Below are positions 42,905 through 51,907 of a DNA stretch of 64,000 nt, piece after piece. The position numbers and the translations under genes are program-made. This stretch comes from Weissella coleopterorum. Lineage in GTDB: Bacteria; Bacillota; Bacilli; Lactobacillales; Lactobacillaceae. The notes under the pieces were generated by a model. It was not told the origin of the DNA, did no database searches, and saw only the letters and a list, made by a program, of their open reading frames with translations. Position 1 is the stretch's first letter, and every line of letters starts with the position of its first letter. The stretch spans positions 310,001 through 374,000 of the forward strand of contig NZ_CP049888.1 in assembly GCF_011304355.1 (NCBI RefSeq), given 5' to 3'.

Positions 42905-44332
42905 ATGGAACAAGCTAATTTTGGCGTAATTGGTTTAGCAGTCATGGGGCGGAATCTAGCCTTGAATGTTGAATCAAGGGGTTACACGGTGGCCGTATAT
43001 AATCGTTCACGTTCTAGGACAGATGATTTGGTAGCAAAGCATGCTGAAAAGCACTTTGTTCCAAGTTATACCGTCGAAGATTTTGTGAAATCAATTGAAC
43101 GGCCTCGGCGAATTTTATTAATGGTTAAGGCTGGAGCGGGAACTGATGCGGTGATTGAAGAATTACTACCATTCTTGGAAAAAAATGATATTTTAATTGA
43201 TGGGGGAAATACTTTCTTTGAGGATACGATACGGCGCTCAGAGTATTTAGCAGCCTCAGGCATCAATTTCATTGGAATGGGTGTTTCTGGAGGTGAATTA
43301 GGAGCCTTGGAGGGTCCTTCAATGATGCCTGGCGGGCAAAAAGAGGCTTATGATTTGGTGGAACCCATTTTGCATGAAATTGCGGCGAAGGCGCCAGAAG
43401 ATGGTAAGCCAACAGTTGCTTATATTGGTCCGAATGGTGCCGGACATTATGTAAAGATGGTGCATAATGGAATTGAGTATGGTGATATGCAATTAATTGC
43501 TGAATCATATGATATTTTGAAGCGTGTTGTAGGATTGTCTCAGACGGACTTAGCACAGACCTTTAAAGAGTGGAATGCGGGCGAGCTTGATTCGTACTTA
43601 ATTGAGATTACGGCGGATATTTTAACGCGTAAAGATGATTTGGGTAGTGACAAGCCAATGGTTGATATGATTTTGGATCGTGCTGGGAATAAAGGGACTG
43701 GAAAATGGTCGTCACAATCGGCACTTGCAGTTGGAGCTCCACAATCTTTGATTACTGAATCCGTATATTCTCGATATATTTCAGCGATGAAGGATGATCG
43801 GGTGGCTGCATCTGAGGAATTACATGGTCCGCAATATCAATTTAATGGTGATTTAGGAGCAACCGTGGAGGATCTACGTCAAGCTTTGTATTTTGGAAAG
43901 ATCATGTCTTATGCTCAAGGGTTTGATCAGTTACGCATGGCTTCGGATCACTATGATTGGGATCTGCCATTTGGTGAATTAGCGCAACTATGGCGGGCAG
44001 GGGCGATTATCCGAGCTCGTTTCTTGCAACGCATTACAGACGCCTTTGATGCTGATCCGGCTTTACATAACCTATTGTTGAATGAATACTTTAAGACCAT
44101 TGCTGAGAAGTACCAAGGGGCAGCTCGGCGTGTAGTCGCTTTGGCAGTGGAAGCTGGAATTCCAGCACCATCCCTTTCTGCGGCAGTGGCTTACTATGAT
44201 TCATATCGTTCAGCTGTTTTGCCTGCCAACTTAATTCAAGCTCAACGGGATTACTTTGGAGCCCACACCTATGAACGAGTCGATCAACCGGCTGGTCAAA
44301 TGTATCACTATAGTTGGTATGATGAGGCTTAA
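42905..44332 (+). CDS. gnd: 6-phosphogluconate dehydrogenase (decarboxylating)
   Basis: 475 residues from ATG 42905, chosen because GGGAGGTATTAGC precedes it and the family N-terminus starts with the NADP fold [15 protein letters not shown]. The substrate-binding [19 protein letters not shown] (about residues 127-145) and the catalytic K-N motif in [16 protein letters not shown] are visible. It converts 6-phosphogluconate to ribulose 5-phosphate and CO2, a step of the pentose phosphate and phosphoketolase routes. It is monocistronic. The length is typical of Gram-positive cytosolic enzymes. Confidence 0.97.
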   Translation: MEQANFGVIGLAVMGRNLALNVESRGYTVAVYNRSRSRTDDLVAKHAEKHFVPSYTVEDFVKSIERPRRILLMVKAGAGTDAVIEELLPFLEKNDILIDGGNTFFEDTIRRSEYLAASGINFIGMGVSGGELGALEGPSMMPGGQKEAYDLVEPILHEIAAKAPEDGKPTVAYIGPNGAGHYVKMVHNGIEYGDMQLIAESYDILKRVVGLSQTDLAQTFKEWNAGELDSYLIEITADILTRKDDLGSDKPMVDMILDRAGNKGTGKWSSQSALAVGAPQSLITESVYSRYISAMKDDRVAASEELHGPQYQFNGDLGATVEDLRQALYFGKIMSYAQGFDQLRMASDHYDWDLPFGELAQLWRAGAIIRARFLQRITDAFDADPALHNLLLNEYFKTIAEKYQGAARRVVALAVEAGIPAPSLSAAVAYYDSYRSAVLPANLIQAQRDYFGAHTYERVDQPAGQMYHYSWYDEA

Positions 44333-44355
44333 GTTCTAATTTTAATTAATCGTTT

Positions 44356-44387
44356 AAAGATCGCTTTCTCTTGAGATCGATCTTTTT
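44356..44387 (+). terminator. Terminator after gnd
   Basis: AAAGATCG (44356-44363) pairs with CGATCTTT (44378-44385), then more T. Confidence 0.78.
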
Positions 44388-44593
44388 TGTTATAAAAATT
44401 TGTTATAAAAAACATTTAGTGTTCGTGAATTAATACCTATTTAATAGGTTAATACTTTTTATAATTGTATTTTTAATAAATTTCACAAAAACATCATAAT
44501 TTCATCCGGATTTAAATTGTAACCGTAAAAAATGTGTGATATGGTGGAAAAAAGTCTTTTTGGGGGATGTTGAAGAGGGTAGGGAGTAATAAT

Positions 44594-45931
44594 ATGCAAA
44601 CAAAATCAAGTGTTAATTTGAAGCGTGATTTAGGAATTATTTCTGGTTTATCACTGGTTGTTGGAACCGTGATTGGATCGGGAATTTTTTTCAAACAAGC
44701 GAGTGTTTTGGAGATGGCCGGCGGACAAACACAAGGTTTATTAGCTTGGGGCTTAGGTGGTGTTATCACTTTAGCAGCGGGCTTGACCATTGCTGAAGTT
44801 GGTTCGCGGATTCCTAAGGCGGGAGGGCTCTATAGTTACATTGATGGAATTTATGGACATCTCATGGGATTTTTAACAGGTTGGTCACAGGTAGTTGTAT
44901 ATGCACCGGCCGTAATTGCTTCAATTGGGGGTTACGCAGCGCATTTGACGGCTAATTTTTTGGGAATCGATTTAGGTTGGTCCCGGCTTATTGGGATTGG
45001 GTATATCTTTTTTGTGATGGGTTTAAATCTATTAGAAAATCGCATTGCGGCCGGTTTTGCAGTTTTAACCACGGCAGTTAAGATGGTTCCCATTGTGATT
45101 TTAATTGGTTACGGCTTGTTTTTTGGCCGAGTAGACGCTTTAGGACAGACAGTTACTCAAGTTGCAGCAACGCCGGGCGGTAATTTTGGAATGGCGGTTT
45201 TGGCTACGTTATTTGCATATGATGGATGGGTCTTGGTCGCCAATATTCGGGACGAGATGAAAAATCCGAAGCGTGATCTTCCTTTTTCAATTGTTTTTGG
45301 GGTCTTATTAATTTTATTGTCGTATTTGGGAGTAACTTATGGAGTCTATCGTGTCTTGCCAGCCCAAGAAATTGTCAGTTTAGAGGATAATGCTGTTTTT
45401 GCAGTAGTTAAATCGGCTTTTGGCTTGGTTGGTGGACGTATTATGTCATTAATCATTATTATTTCAATGTTAGGGACCATGAATGGTAAAATGGTTGCCT
45501 TTCCTCGAATGGCTTATGCGATGGCTAAAGATGGTCTCTTTCCCGCGTATCTTAAAAAATTAAGTCCCAAAACGATTGTTCCCGCTCCAGCTACGATCAC
45601 AGTGGCCTTAATGGCGACTGGAATTGCTGCATTTACTGATTCGGCTGATTTACTATCGAACCTAGCTATTTTTACGATTTGGATTTTTTACGTTTTAGCT
45701 TTTATTGGTGTCTTTATCTTACGGCGCCGGCAAAAGAAGCTAACCATGATAATCGATTTTAAGACCCCATTATATCCGATCACACCGTTGGTGGGGATTT
45801 GCGGGGGGGCCTTTGTTGTGGGGTCAACTTTATTTAGCGACTTTTTAGGGGCGCTGACTTCAATTATTATGGTTTTGGTCGGTATTCCAGTATACTATTA
45901 CTATATTAACAAGCAAAAGCACACGAAATGA
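44594..45931 (+). CDS. APC superfamily amino acid permease (LAT-like), second copy type
   Basis: 445 residues from ATG 44594, behind GGGAGTAA. Twelve membrane segments. Helix 1 has LVVGTVIGSGIFFKQASVLE, and helix 6 TLFAYDGWVLVANIRDEMKNPKRDLPFSI, the same pattern as the permease at 26194. It probably exchanges neutral amino acids. The RlmA-like gene follows 13 bases downstream, so the two share a transcript, though a functional link is not obvious. Substrate unknown. Confidence 0.85.
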   Translation: MQTKSSVNLKRDLGIISGLSLVVGTVIGSGIFFKQASVLEMAGGQTQGLLAWGLGGVITLAAGLTIAEVGSRIPKAGGLYSYIDGIYGHLMGFLTGWSQVVVYAPAVIASIGGYAAHLTANFLGIDLGWSRLIGIGYIFFVMGLNLLENRIAAGFAVLTTAVKMVPIVILIGYGLFFGRVDALGQTVTQVAATPGGNFGMAVLATLFAYDGWVLVANIRDEMKNPKRDLPFSIVFGVLLILLSYLGVTYGVYRVLPAQEIVSLEDNAVFAVVKSAFGLVGGRIMSLIIIISMLGTMNGKMVAFPRMAYAMAKDGLFPAYLKKLSPKTIVPAPATITVALMATGIAAFTDSADLLSNLAIFTIWIFYVLAFIGVFILRRRQKKLTMIIDFKTPLYPITPLVGICGGAFVVGSTLFSDFLGALTSIIMVLVGIPVYYYYINKQKHTK

Positions 45932-45944
45932 GTGAATTAAAAGC

Positions 45945-46802
45945 ATGAAAAAAATTGAACGTGGTCAAGAATTTATTACTAAAAATCGCCAATTATTTCG
46001 CTGTAATGTCTGTCATGAACCATACGAATGGGTTCGTGGAAACAGCTTGATTTGTCCCAATCAGCATCAATTAGATTTAAATAAAAAAGGAAGCTTAGTC
46101 TTTTTAAATCATGCGGTCAATACGGAATATGACGATCAGATGTTAGCTGCGCGTCGTAGAGTTCTGAGTGCTGGTCTTTTTGATGGAATCATTACTGGTG
46201 TAGCTGATAGTTTACCTAGTATGGCGCAAACAATTCTCGATGTTGGAACCGGAGAGGGAACGCCCTTGGTGCGTCTGCTGGAACAACGGTCAGGTCTGGA
46301 TACTACGATTGGGTTTGATATCAGTAAAGCTGGGATCAATTTAGCAACTCAGCTGGATAGTAACGCTTTTTTTACCGTGGCTGATTTGGCCCAATTACCG
46401 TTCAATGATGAAAGTTTTGATAGTATTGTTGAGTTTTTTTCACCAAGCGCCTACCAAGAGTTTAATCGGGTCTTAAAACCCGGAGGCCGGATCGTTAAAG
46501 TTGTTCCGAATGCCCATTATTTATCTGAGTTAAGAGAAATGCTGTATCCTGTGGATTCTGTTAATCACACGTACGACAATCAAAAGGTCGTAGATCGTTT
46601 TATAGATCAATATCCTAATGCAGAAATTACTGATGTAACCTATCAATGGGCTATCCCAGATAATTTATGGATTGATTTGTTACACATGACTCCTTTGCAC
46701 TGGGGCGCACGACCTGAGTCCCAGGCTGCCGCAGAACAAACGCCACTCCCTTTCGTAACAGTTGATATTCAGATTCTAACAACGATAAATGAGCCAAAAT
46801 AA
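45945..46802 (+). CDS. RlmA-like 23S rRNA (guanine-N1) methyltransferase
   Basis: 285 residues. A zinc-binding N-terminus has CNVC (about residues 20-23), then CPNQH, followed by the DLNKKGSLVFL stretch diagnostic of RlmA proteins. The SAM-binding domain has ILDVGTGEGTPL and VADLAQLPF, then LKPGGRIVKVVPNAHYL. RlmA-I methylates G745 and RlmA-II methylates G748 (which affects tylosin resistance); sequence reading does not decide between them, but Gram-positive members are usually the G748 kind. It lies 13 bases after the permease. Confidence 0.85.
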   Translation: MKKIERGQEFITKNRQLFRCNVCHEPYEWVRGNSLICPNQHQLDLNKKGSLVFLNHAVNTEYDDQMLAARRRVLSAGLFDGIITGVADSLPSMAQTILDVGTGEGTPLVRLLEQRSGLDTTIGFDISKAGINLATQLDSNAFFTVADLAQLPFNDESFDSIVEFFSPSAYQEFNRVLKPGGRIVKVVPNAHYLSELREMLYPVDSVNHTYDNQKVVDRFIDQYPNAEITDVTYQWAIPDNLWIDLLHMTPLHWGARPESQAAAEQTPLPFVTVDIQILTTINEPK

Positions 46803-46880
46803 TATTTATATGGTAAAATTGATTTGTTTTCGTTAAAATTATAAAGTATGGATTGAAGATGAAGGGAGGAATGGGGCGAC

Positions 46881-47288
46881 ATGTTTCCAGAACGCTTACG
46901 AGAATTACGCAAAAGTCGTAATATTACGTTAGAAATGTTAGCAGAAACGCTAAACAAACAATTAGATCCGGGGCAAAAAGCAAACACCGCGGCACAAATT
47001 GGAAACTGGGAACGTGGAGACCGTTCACCTTCATATTTAGAGGTCCGTAAATTAGCGGATTTCTTTGAAGTGACCATGGATTTTCTAGTGGGACGAGCCA
47101 GTGATGAAACTACTGATTTGTCTTTGTTGTTCCTATCCGGAAAAGAAATTGATTTCAATGGAAAAGCCTTAACTGATCAGGAACGCTTTGACATTTTTCA
47201 GATCATTAATCGTCATTTTGCGGAAAAAAATAGTATTTTTGGCAATAATGATCAACCAATGGTCAATCAACAGGGTGATTTATTCTAA
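46881..47288 (+). CDS. XRE-family helix-turn-helix transcriptional regulator
   Basis: 135 residues. The XRE-type DNA-binding domain covers residues 1-73: RLRELRKSRNITLEMLAETL, an inserted polar stretch, IGNWERGDRSPSYLEVRKLADFFEVTMDFLVG. The remaining 60 residues are a polar tail with no known sensing fold. AAGGGAGGAATGGGGCGAC precedes the ATG. It stands alone, with a terminator after it. Regulons cannot be guessed; similar single-domain regulators in lactobacilli act on stress or phage-like genes. Confidence 0.85.
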   Translation: MFPERLRELRKSRNITLEMLAETLNKQLDPGQKANTAAQIGNWERGDRSPSYLEVRKLADFFEVTMDFLVGRASDETTDLSLLFLSGKEIDFNGKALTDQERFDIFQIINRHFAEKNSIFGNNDQPMVNQQGDLF

Positions 47289-47322
47289 GATCGATTTTAA
47301 TTATCAATATTAAATAAACACG

Positions 47323-47353
47323 AGGCTGGCACATTTTTGAGTCAGTCTTTTTT
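47323..47353 (+). terminator. Terminator after the HTH regulator
   Basis: AGGCTGGC (47323-47330) pairs with GTCAGTCT (47341-47348) with two G-T pairs, then five T. Confidence 0.75.
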
Positions 47354-47376
47354 CAATCTAAAAAAGGGGACCGAAT

Positions 47377-48201
47377 ATGCAGCAAGTAAAAATTTCTCCA
47401 GCAATCAAATTAGCCGACAGTGCGTATTTTCAACAAATTAAAGACTATCAACGCCAATTTAAGCAAATTCCTTTGATTATGGACTACTTGGCACAAATTT
47501 TGGAAGTTGAGATGGCATTGCAAGCGGGACAGCTTCCGCCACAACTTCCATTTTTAGAAATTAATGAAGCAATGATTGAAGCAGTCCAACGGCGAATCGT
47601 TGGACAATATCCGAACCAACCAATCCTTGGAAATAAAATTTGGGGTCAACAAGTTGAAGCATTAATGGGATTGGATCAATTATTACATGATTTTCGGGAT
47701 GAATTAATTCAAAGATATAAAATGTATGGATATGTTTCAACACCAGCGGTCACTGAGTTATCGAATTATTTAACTGGTCGGAAAACGTTGGAGTTGATGG
47801 CAGGCTATGGCTATTTGTCGGCGGGATTAAAATCCTTACAACCGGATCAATGGATTCATGCGGTTGATAATGAAAGTTGGCAATTTCAGCCGAATCAAAG
47901 TGCGCTTAAACCGCAACCATTAGTCGAAAAAATGGATGCGTTATCCGCCTTAGCGCACTATGGTAATGAGTTTGAGGTGTTGTTGGTGAGCTGGTCGCCT
48001 GACGCAGATCCAGTAGACCTATCGATCCTAACATGGGTTCGTGAGCATTTTCAGGGGGAGTTTTTATTAATTGGAGAGGACAATGGCGCCACTAATTCAC
48101 CTGCCTTTTGGCAGACGGCTGACCTAACACCAATTGATACATATAATCAAAAGTTTGGAAGTTTTGATTTAATTGATGAGAAGTTATATCGTGTTAAGTA
48201 A
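47377..48201 (+). CDS. Putative class I SAM-dependent methyltransferase-like protein of unknown target
   Basis: 274 residues. The N-terminal 125 residues are helical and Gln-rich with no recognised domain. The C-terminal part has a SAM-loop-like KTLELMAGYGYLSAGLKSL (about residues 135-153), an acidic strand end HAVDNE, and FEVLLVSWSPDAD, which fit a Rossmann methyltransferase fold. AAAAAGGGGACC precedes the ATG. No closely similar family is recalled, and the target cannot be inferred. It is flanked by an HTH regulator and an APC permease, with separate promoters likely. Confidence 0.6.
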   Translation: MQQVKISPAIKLADSAYFQQIKDYQRQFKQIPLIMDYLAQILEVEMALQAGQLPPQLPFLEINEAMIEAVQRRIVGQYPNQPILGNKIWGQQVEALMGLDQLLHDFRDELIQRYKMYGYVSTPAVTELSNYLTGRKTLELMAGYGYLSAGLKSLQPDQWIHAVDNESWQFQPNQSALKPQPLVEKMDALSALAHYGNEFEVLLVSWSPDADPVDLSILTWVREHFQGEFLLIGEDNGATNSPAFWQTADLTPIDTYNQKFGSFDLIDEKLYRVK

Positions 48202-48285
48202 ATAAAAAAGACTTGTTTCACTTAGATGATTAAGCTATTATTAAATAATTATGTGAAAAAGGATCAATGAATTAGGTGGAATAAT

Positions 48286-49710
48286 ATGAAAATTTGGGAG
48301 CAAATGTGGCAAAAGGAATCAGCCGCAAATTACGAAGATAAAGATGCGCGCTTGCAGCGGGTATTAGGAGTAAAAGATTTTTTGGCCTTGGGAGTTGGAA
48401 CGATTGTTTCGGCATCGATTTTTACCTTGCCGGGAGTGATTGCAGCGAGTCATGCAGGACCAGGAGTAGTAATTTCCTTTATTTTAGCGGCTTTAGTGGC
48501 CGGATTAATTGCATTTGCCTATGCGGAAATGGCTTCAGCAATGCCCTTTGCTGGTTCAGCTTATTCATGGATTAATGTTTTATTTGGCGAATTTTTAGGT
48601 TGGTTAGTCGGCTGGGCGTTGTTAGCGGAATATTTTATTGCTTTGGCGTTTGTGGGGGCAGGATTGTCCGCAAATTTGCGAGGGCTATTGGCAGAATTTG
48701 GACTTCAGGTGCCAAAAGCCTTTGTAACACCGATTGTCGATGGTGGGTTTGGTGATCTGATTTCAATTGTGTCAATTCTAATGGTGACGATCCTTTTGAG
48801 CCGTGGCGTGAAAAATGCGACCCGAGTTGAGTTGTTTTTAGTGATTGCTAAAGTTTTTGCCATTTTACTATTTATTGTGGTTGGCCTAACCGCTTTTCAT
48901 GCCAGTAATTTACACCCGTTCATTCCTCAATATGACCCTAGTATTAAACCAGGTCCTTATGGTGGTTGGCAGGGAATTTGGGCAGGAGTATCGGGTATTT
49001 TCTTGTCATATATTGGGTTTGACGCGATTGCGGCAAATTCAGCCGAAGCAAAGAATCCAGGTAAAACGATGCCACGGGGGATTCTAGGTTCATTGTTAAT
49101 TGCCGTCGTTTTGTTTTCGGCCGTTTCATTGGTGTTAGTCGGTATGTTTAAAGCTAGTGCTTACGCAGGAAACGCGGAACCAGTTGCTTGGGCCTTACGT
49201 CAAGCTGGTCATCCAGTAGTTGCGGCCATAGTAGCAATGATTGCCGTTGTGGGGATGTTAAGTGCTTTAATTGGAATGAGTATGGCAGGTTCTCGATTAG
49301 TTTACTCGTTTGGACGAGATGGACTTTTGCCCAAATCATTAGGCCATTTAAATCAGGCGCAGTTACCAAATGTGGGGCTTTGGACCGTAGCAATTGTGGC
49401 GATTGTTATTACGGCCTTCTTTGAATTTTCGCAATTGGCGCAATTAATTTCGGCTGGGACGTTGTTTGCCTTTATTTTCGTGGCTTTAGGAATTTATCGC
49501 CTACGTCCTCGTGAAGGTCATGATTTAACGGATCCGGCGTTCAAAATGCCTTTGTATCCAATTTTGCCGATGGTGGCGGCGTTATTTGCTTTGTTTGTTT
49601 TGCTAGGTTTGGGAATTGATGCAAAATTGATGATGCTTGGTTGGTTTGTTTTGGGGCTTATCGTCTATTTTGCATACGGAATGAAACATAAAATACGAGA
49701 GTCACGTTAA
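48286..49710 (+). CDS. APC superfamily amino acid permease (cationic amino acid transporter-like)
   Basis: 474 residues and twelve membrane segments. The helix 1 motif LGVGTIVSASIFTLPGVIA (about residues 34-52) and the helix 3 region FAGSAYSWINVLFGEFLGWLVGW match the CAT/YfnA branch, which differs from the LAT-like pair at 26194 and 44594. Helix 6 has SYIGFDAIAANSAEAKNPGKTMPRG. It imports cationic or neutral amino acids. AGGTGGA stands 7 bases before the ATG. It is transcribed alone, and ends at a strong terminator. Confidence 0.87.
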   Translation: MKIWEQMWQKESAANYEDKDARLQRVLGVKDFLALGVGTIVSASIFTLPGVIAASHAGPGVVISFILAALVAGLIAFAYAEMASAMPFAGSAYSWINVLFGEFLGWLVGWALLAEYFIALAFVGAGLSANLRGLLAEFGLQVPKAFVTPIVDGGFGDLISIVSILMVTILLSRGVKNATRVELFLVIAKVFAILLFIVVGLTAFHASNLHPFIPQYDPSIKPGPYGGWQGIWAGVSGIFLSYIGFDAIAANSAEAKNPGKTMPRGILGSLLIAVVLFSAVSLVLVGMFKASAYAGNAEPVAWALRQAGHPVVAAIVAMIAVVGMLSALIGMSMAGSRLVYSFGRDGLLPKSLGHLNQAQLPNVGLWTVAIVAIVITAFFEFSQLAQLISAGTLFAFIFVALGIYRLRPREGHDLTDPAFKMPLYPILPMVAALFALFVLLGLGIDAKLMMLGWFVLGLIVYFAYGMKHKIRESR

Positions 49711-49767
49711 ACCCGCTCTAACCTAAAAATGAATTGGAAGCGGGCGGAATTTAAAATGACAGTTTGA

Positions 49768-49815
49768 GTTGATTGGTAATGGGAACTTTTGTGCCCATAT
49801 CAATCAACTTTTTTA
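49768..49815 (+). terminator. Terminator after the CAT-like permease
   Basis: AGTTGATTGGTAATGGG (49768-49784) pairs with CCCATATCAATCAACT (49795-49810) with one bulge, then six T. Confidence 0.88.
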
Positions 49816-49897
49816 TAGCGGGTTGGAAATGATTGGAGTCCGTTTTAAATTAGAGTAAAATAAAGTCAAAGTACAATTAGAAAGAAGCAGAAAAGTT

Positions 49898-51697
49898 ATG
49901 AAATATTCGTTAAACTGGAATCTGGAAACAATATTTAAAGGTGGCGTTGCAGGAATGGAGTTTAAGGCAAAAATGGATGTCTTAGAACATCAAATCGCTG
50001 AATTTAAAATACGTTTAAAAAACCTTGTGCAACAACATCAAGTGGTACAAATGAGCAACCTCTTTGAGCTTTACCAAAATATTTTGGCTGGTTATTTAAC
50101 TGTCGATTTATTTGTAAACGCATGGGCAGCTGATGATTATACGAATCCGGCTTTTCGACCAATGCAAAATAAAATCGCGCAGTTGGGGGCACAATTAGCA
50201 CAGCCAGAGAAGCAACTCCAAAGTTTTTTGGCGCAATTATCCGCTACTGAATTTGCGGAGCTATTAGACCAACCTGCATTTAGAAATTTACAATTCAATC
50301 TGAAGGAACAACGGCAAAAAGCTCACTATTTATTAGAGCCAACAACAGAAAATATTTTAGATCAATTACGTTTAGACAGTCTCAACGGTTGGTCCCAACA
50401 TTATGAAACGTTAGTCGCTGGGTTGACTTTGAGTTTTGAGGATGAAAAGGGTCAGCAACAGACTATTTCGGCTGGTCAAGCACTGAATCAAATTGACGGC
50501 TATCCGGATCCTAAAGTTCGCCACGCCATTATGCAGGCCTATGAGAAAATGTGGACGACGGTTGAAGATTTAGTGGCTGATACATTGAACCATTTGGCAG
50601 GCGCCCGTTTAACTGAGCAAGCAGCCCGGGGTTATGCAGACTATTTGGAAGAACCCTTGGCCTTAAATCGGATGTCTAGAGCAACGCTTCAGACGATGTG
50701 GGCGGTGGTAGATGCCCATAAAGATATCTTTAAACCATATCTAGCTCGCCGTGCTCAACTAATGGGGGTGGAGCAGTTAGGGTGGCAAGATCAAACAGCG
50801 CCGCTAACCAAACTTGGGACTTATCGGCCTCAAACGGTTACTTATGATGAGGCGGCTCAATTAATTATTGATAATTTTGCCAAGTACTCACCTAAAATGG
50901 CGACTTTTGCGCAACATGCGTTTGAAAATGGGTGGATTGAGGCCGAGGACCGCCCCGGTAAACAACCTGGGGGATGGATGGAGAGTGTGCCAGATATCAA
51001 GGAGTCACGCATTTTCTTAACGTTCACTGGATCTCCTAACGATGCTGCCACAATTGCGCACGAACTGGGGCATGGTTTCCACACGAGTGTCTTACAAGAT
51101 CTACCATATCTGCGTAATGATTACGCGATGAATGTCGCTGAAACAGCGTCAACCTTTGCAGAATTAATTGTGAATGATGCAAATGTGCGGAACGCTCAAA
51201 GTGATGCAGAACGTTTAATGTTATTGGATGCAAAATTGGCTAATCCTGTGGCAATGTTTTTAAATATCCATGCTCGCTATCTTTTTGAGAATGAATTTTA
51301 TCAAGCTAGACAAGCTGGATATGTGCCAGCGGTCCAATTAAATCAGATGATGGAAAAGGCACAAAAAATAGCGTTTGATAATGGATTGTCTGAATGGCAC
51401 CCCCATTTTTGGGCTTCTAAATTACACTTTTATGCAGATGATGTCCCCTTCTATAATTTTCCCTATACATTTGGCTATCTATTTAGTGCCGGGATTTATG
51501 CGTGGGCGCAGAATCAGCCCAACTTTGAAGCAGCTTATGTTGATTTGTTACGCGACACGGCTGCGATGTCAACGGAAGATTTGGCACAGAAACATTTGGG
51601 AGTTGATTTAACGCAACCGGCCTTTTTTGAAGCGGGCGTTGCCCAGATTCAAGCAGACATTGATGAGTATTTAAAGTTATCACTTGAGTTTCTCTAA
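49898..51697 (+). CDS. pepF: Oligoendopeptidase F family (M3B) metallopeptidase
   Basis: 599 residues, the usual size. The zinc site is H388-E-L-G-H392 in TIAHELGHGFHTS, followed by the third ligand glutamate in NVAETASTFAELIV (about residues 414-427). The N-terminal domain (1-190) is helical, and the C-terminal region has FASKLHFYADDVPFYNFPYTFGYLFS, a family pattern. It cuts peptides of 7-17 residues in the cytoplasm during peptide use. It has a weak AGAAGCAG site before the ATG. It is followed by an unusual G-rich gap and then murT. Confidence 0.93.
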   Translation: MKYSLNWNLETIFKGGVAGMEFKAKMDVLEHQIAEFKIRLKNLVQQHQVVQMSNLFELYQNILAGYLTVDLFVNAWAADDYTNPAFRPMQNKIAQLGAQLAQPEKQLQSFLAQLSATEFAELLDQPAFRNLQFNLKEQRQKAHYLLEPTTENILDQLRLDSLNGWSQHYETLVAGLTLSFEDEKGQQQTISAGQALNQIDGYPDPKVRHAIMQAYEKMWTTVEDLVADTLNHLAGARLTEQAARGYADYLEEPLALNRMSRATLQTMWAVVDAHKDIFKPYLARRAQLMGVEQLGWQDQTAPLTKLGTYRPQTVTYDEAAQLIIDNFAKYSPKMATFAQHAFENGWIEAEDRPGKQPGGWMESVPDIKESRIFLTFTGSPNDAATIAHELGHGFHTSVLQDLPYLRNDYAMNVAETASTFAELIVNDANVRNAQSDAERLMLLDAKLANPVAMFLNIHARYLFENEFYQARQAGYVPAVQLNQMMEKAQKIAFDNGLSEWHPHFWASKLHFYADDVPFYNFPYTFGYLFSAGIYAWAQNQPNFEAAYVDLLRDTAAMSTEDLAQKHLGVDLTQPAFFEAGVAQIQADIDEYLKLSLEFL

Positions 51698-51764
51698 ACG
51701 GGAACGAATAAGCGGGACGCTTAGGTAAATTCAGGAAGACTGATTGGCTCTATCTCAGCCAGTT

Positions 51765-51815
51765 TAAGACTGCGGGGGCACGGGGGACCATTTCCCATGC
51801 AGGGGCAAATTGTTA
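51765..51815 (+). other. G-rich intergenic element between pepF and murT
   Basis: Runs of five, five and four G occur at about 51774-51778, 51782-51786 and 51802-51805 in an otherwise AT-rich gap, with a GGGACCATTTCCC hairpin inside. It is unlike anything around it. Confidence 0.35.
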
Positions 51816-51907
51816 GATCATTCGGTGATTTTTAATCTGCTTTACATCCGATAGAACAATTTGTAAAATGAGTAAAATGAAGATTTATAAACGAAGGGGA
51901 GCACATT

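Noticed and set aside
42703..42945. 80-codon minus-strand frame over the gnd promoter
   Set aside because: It overlaps the terminator of the small gene and the start of gnd and has no translation signal.
43269..43556. 95-codon minus-strand frame inside gnd
   Set aside because: Antisense to conserved 6-phosphogluconate dehydrogenase motifs with no ribosome binding site.
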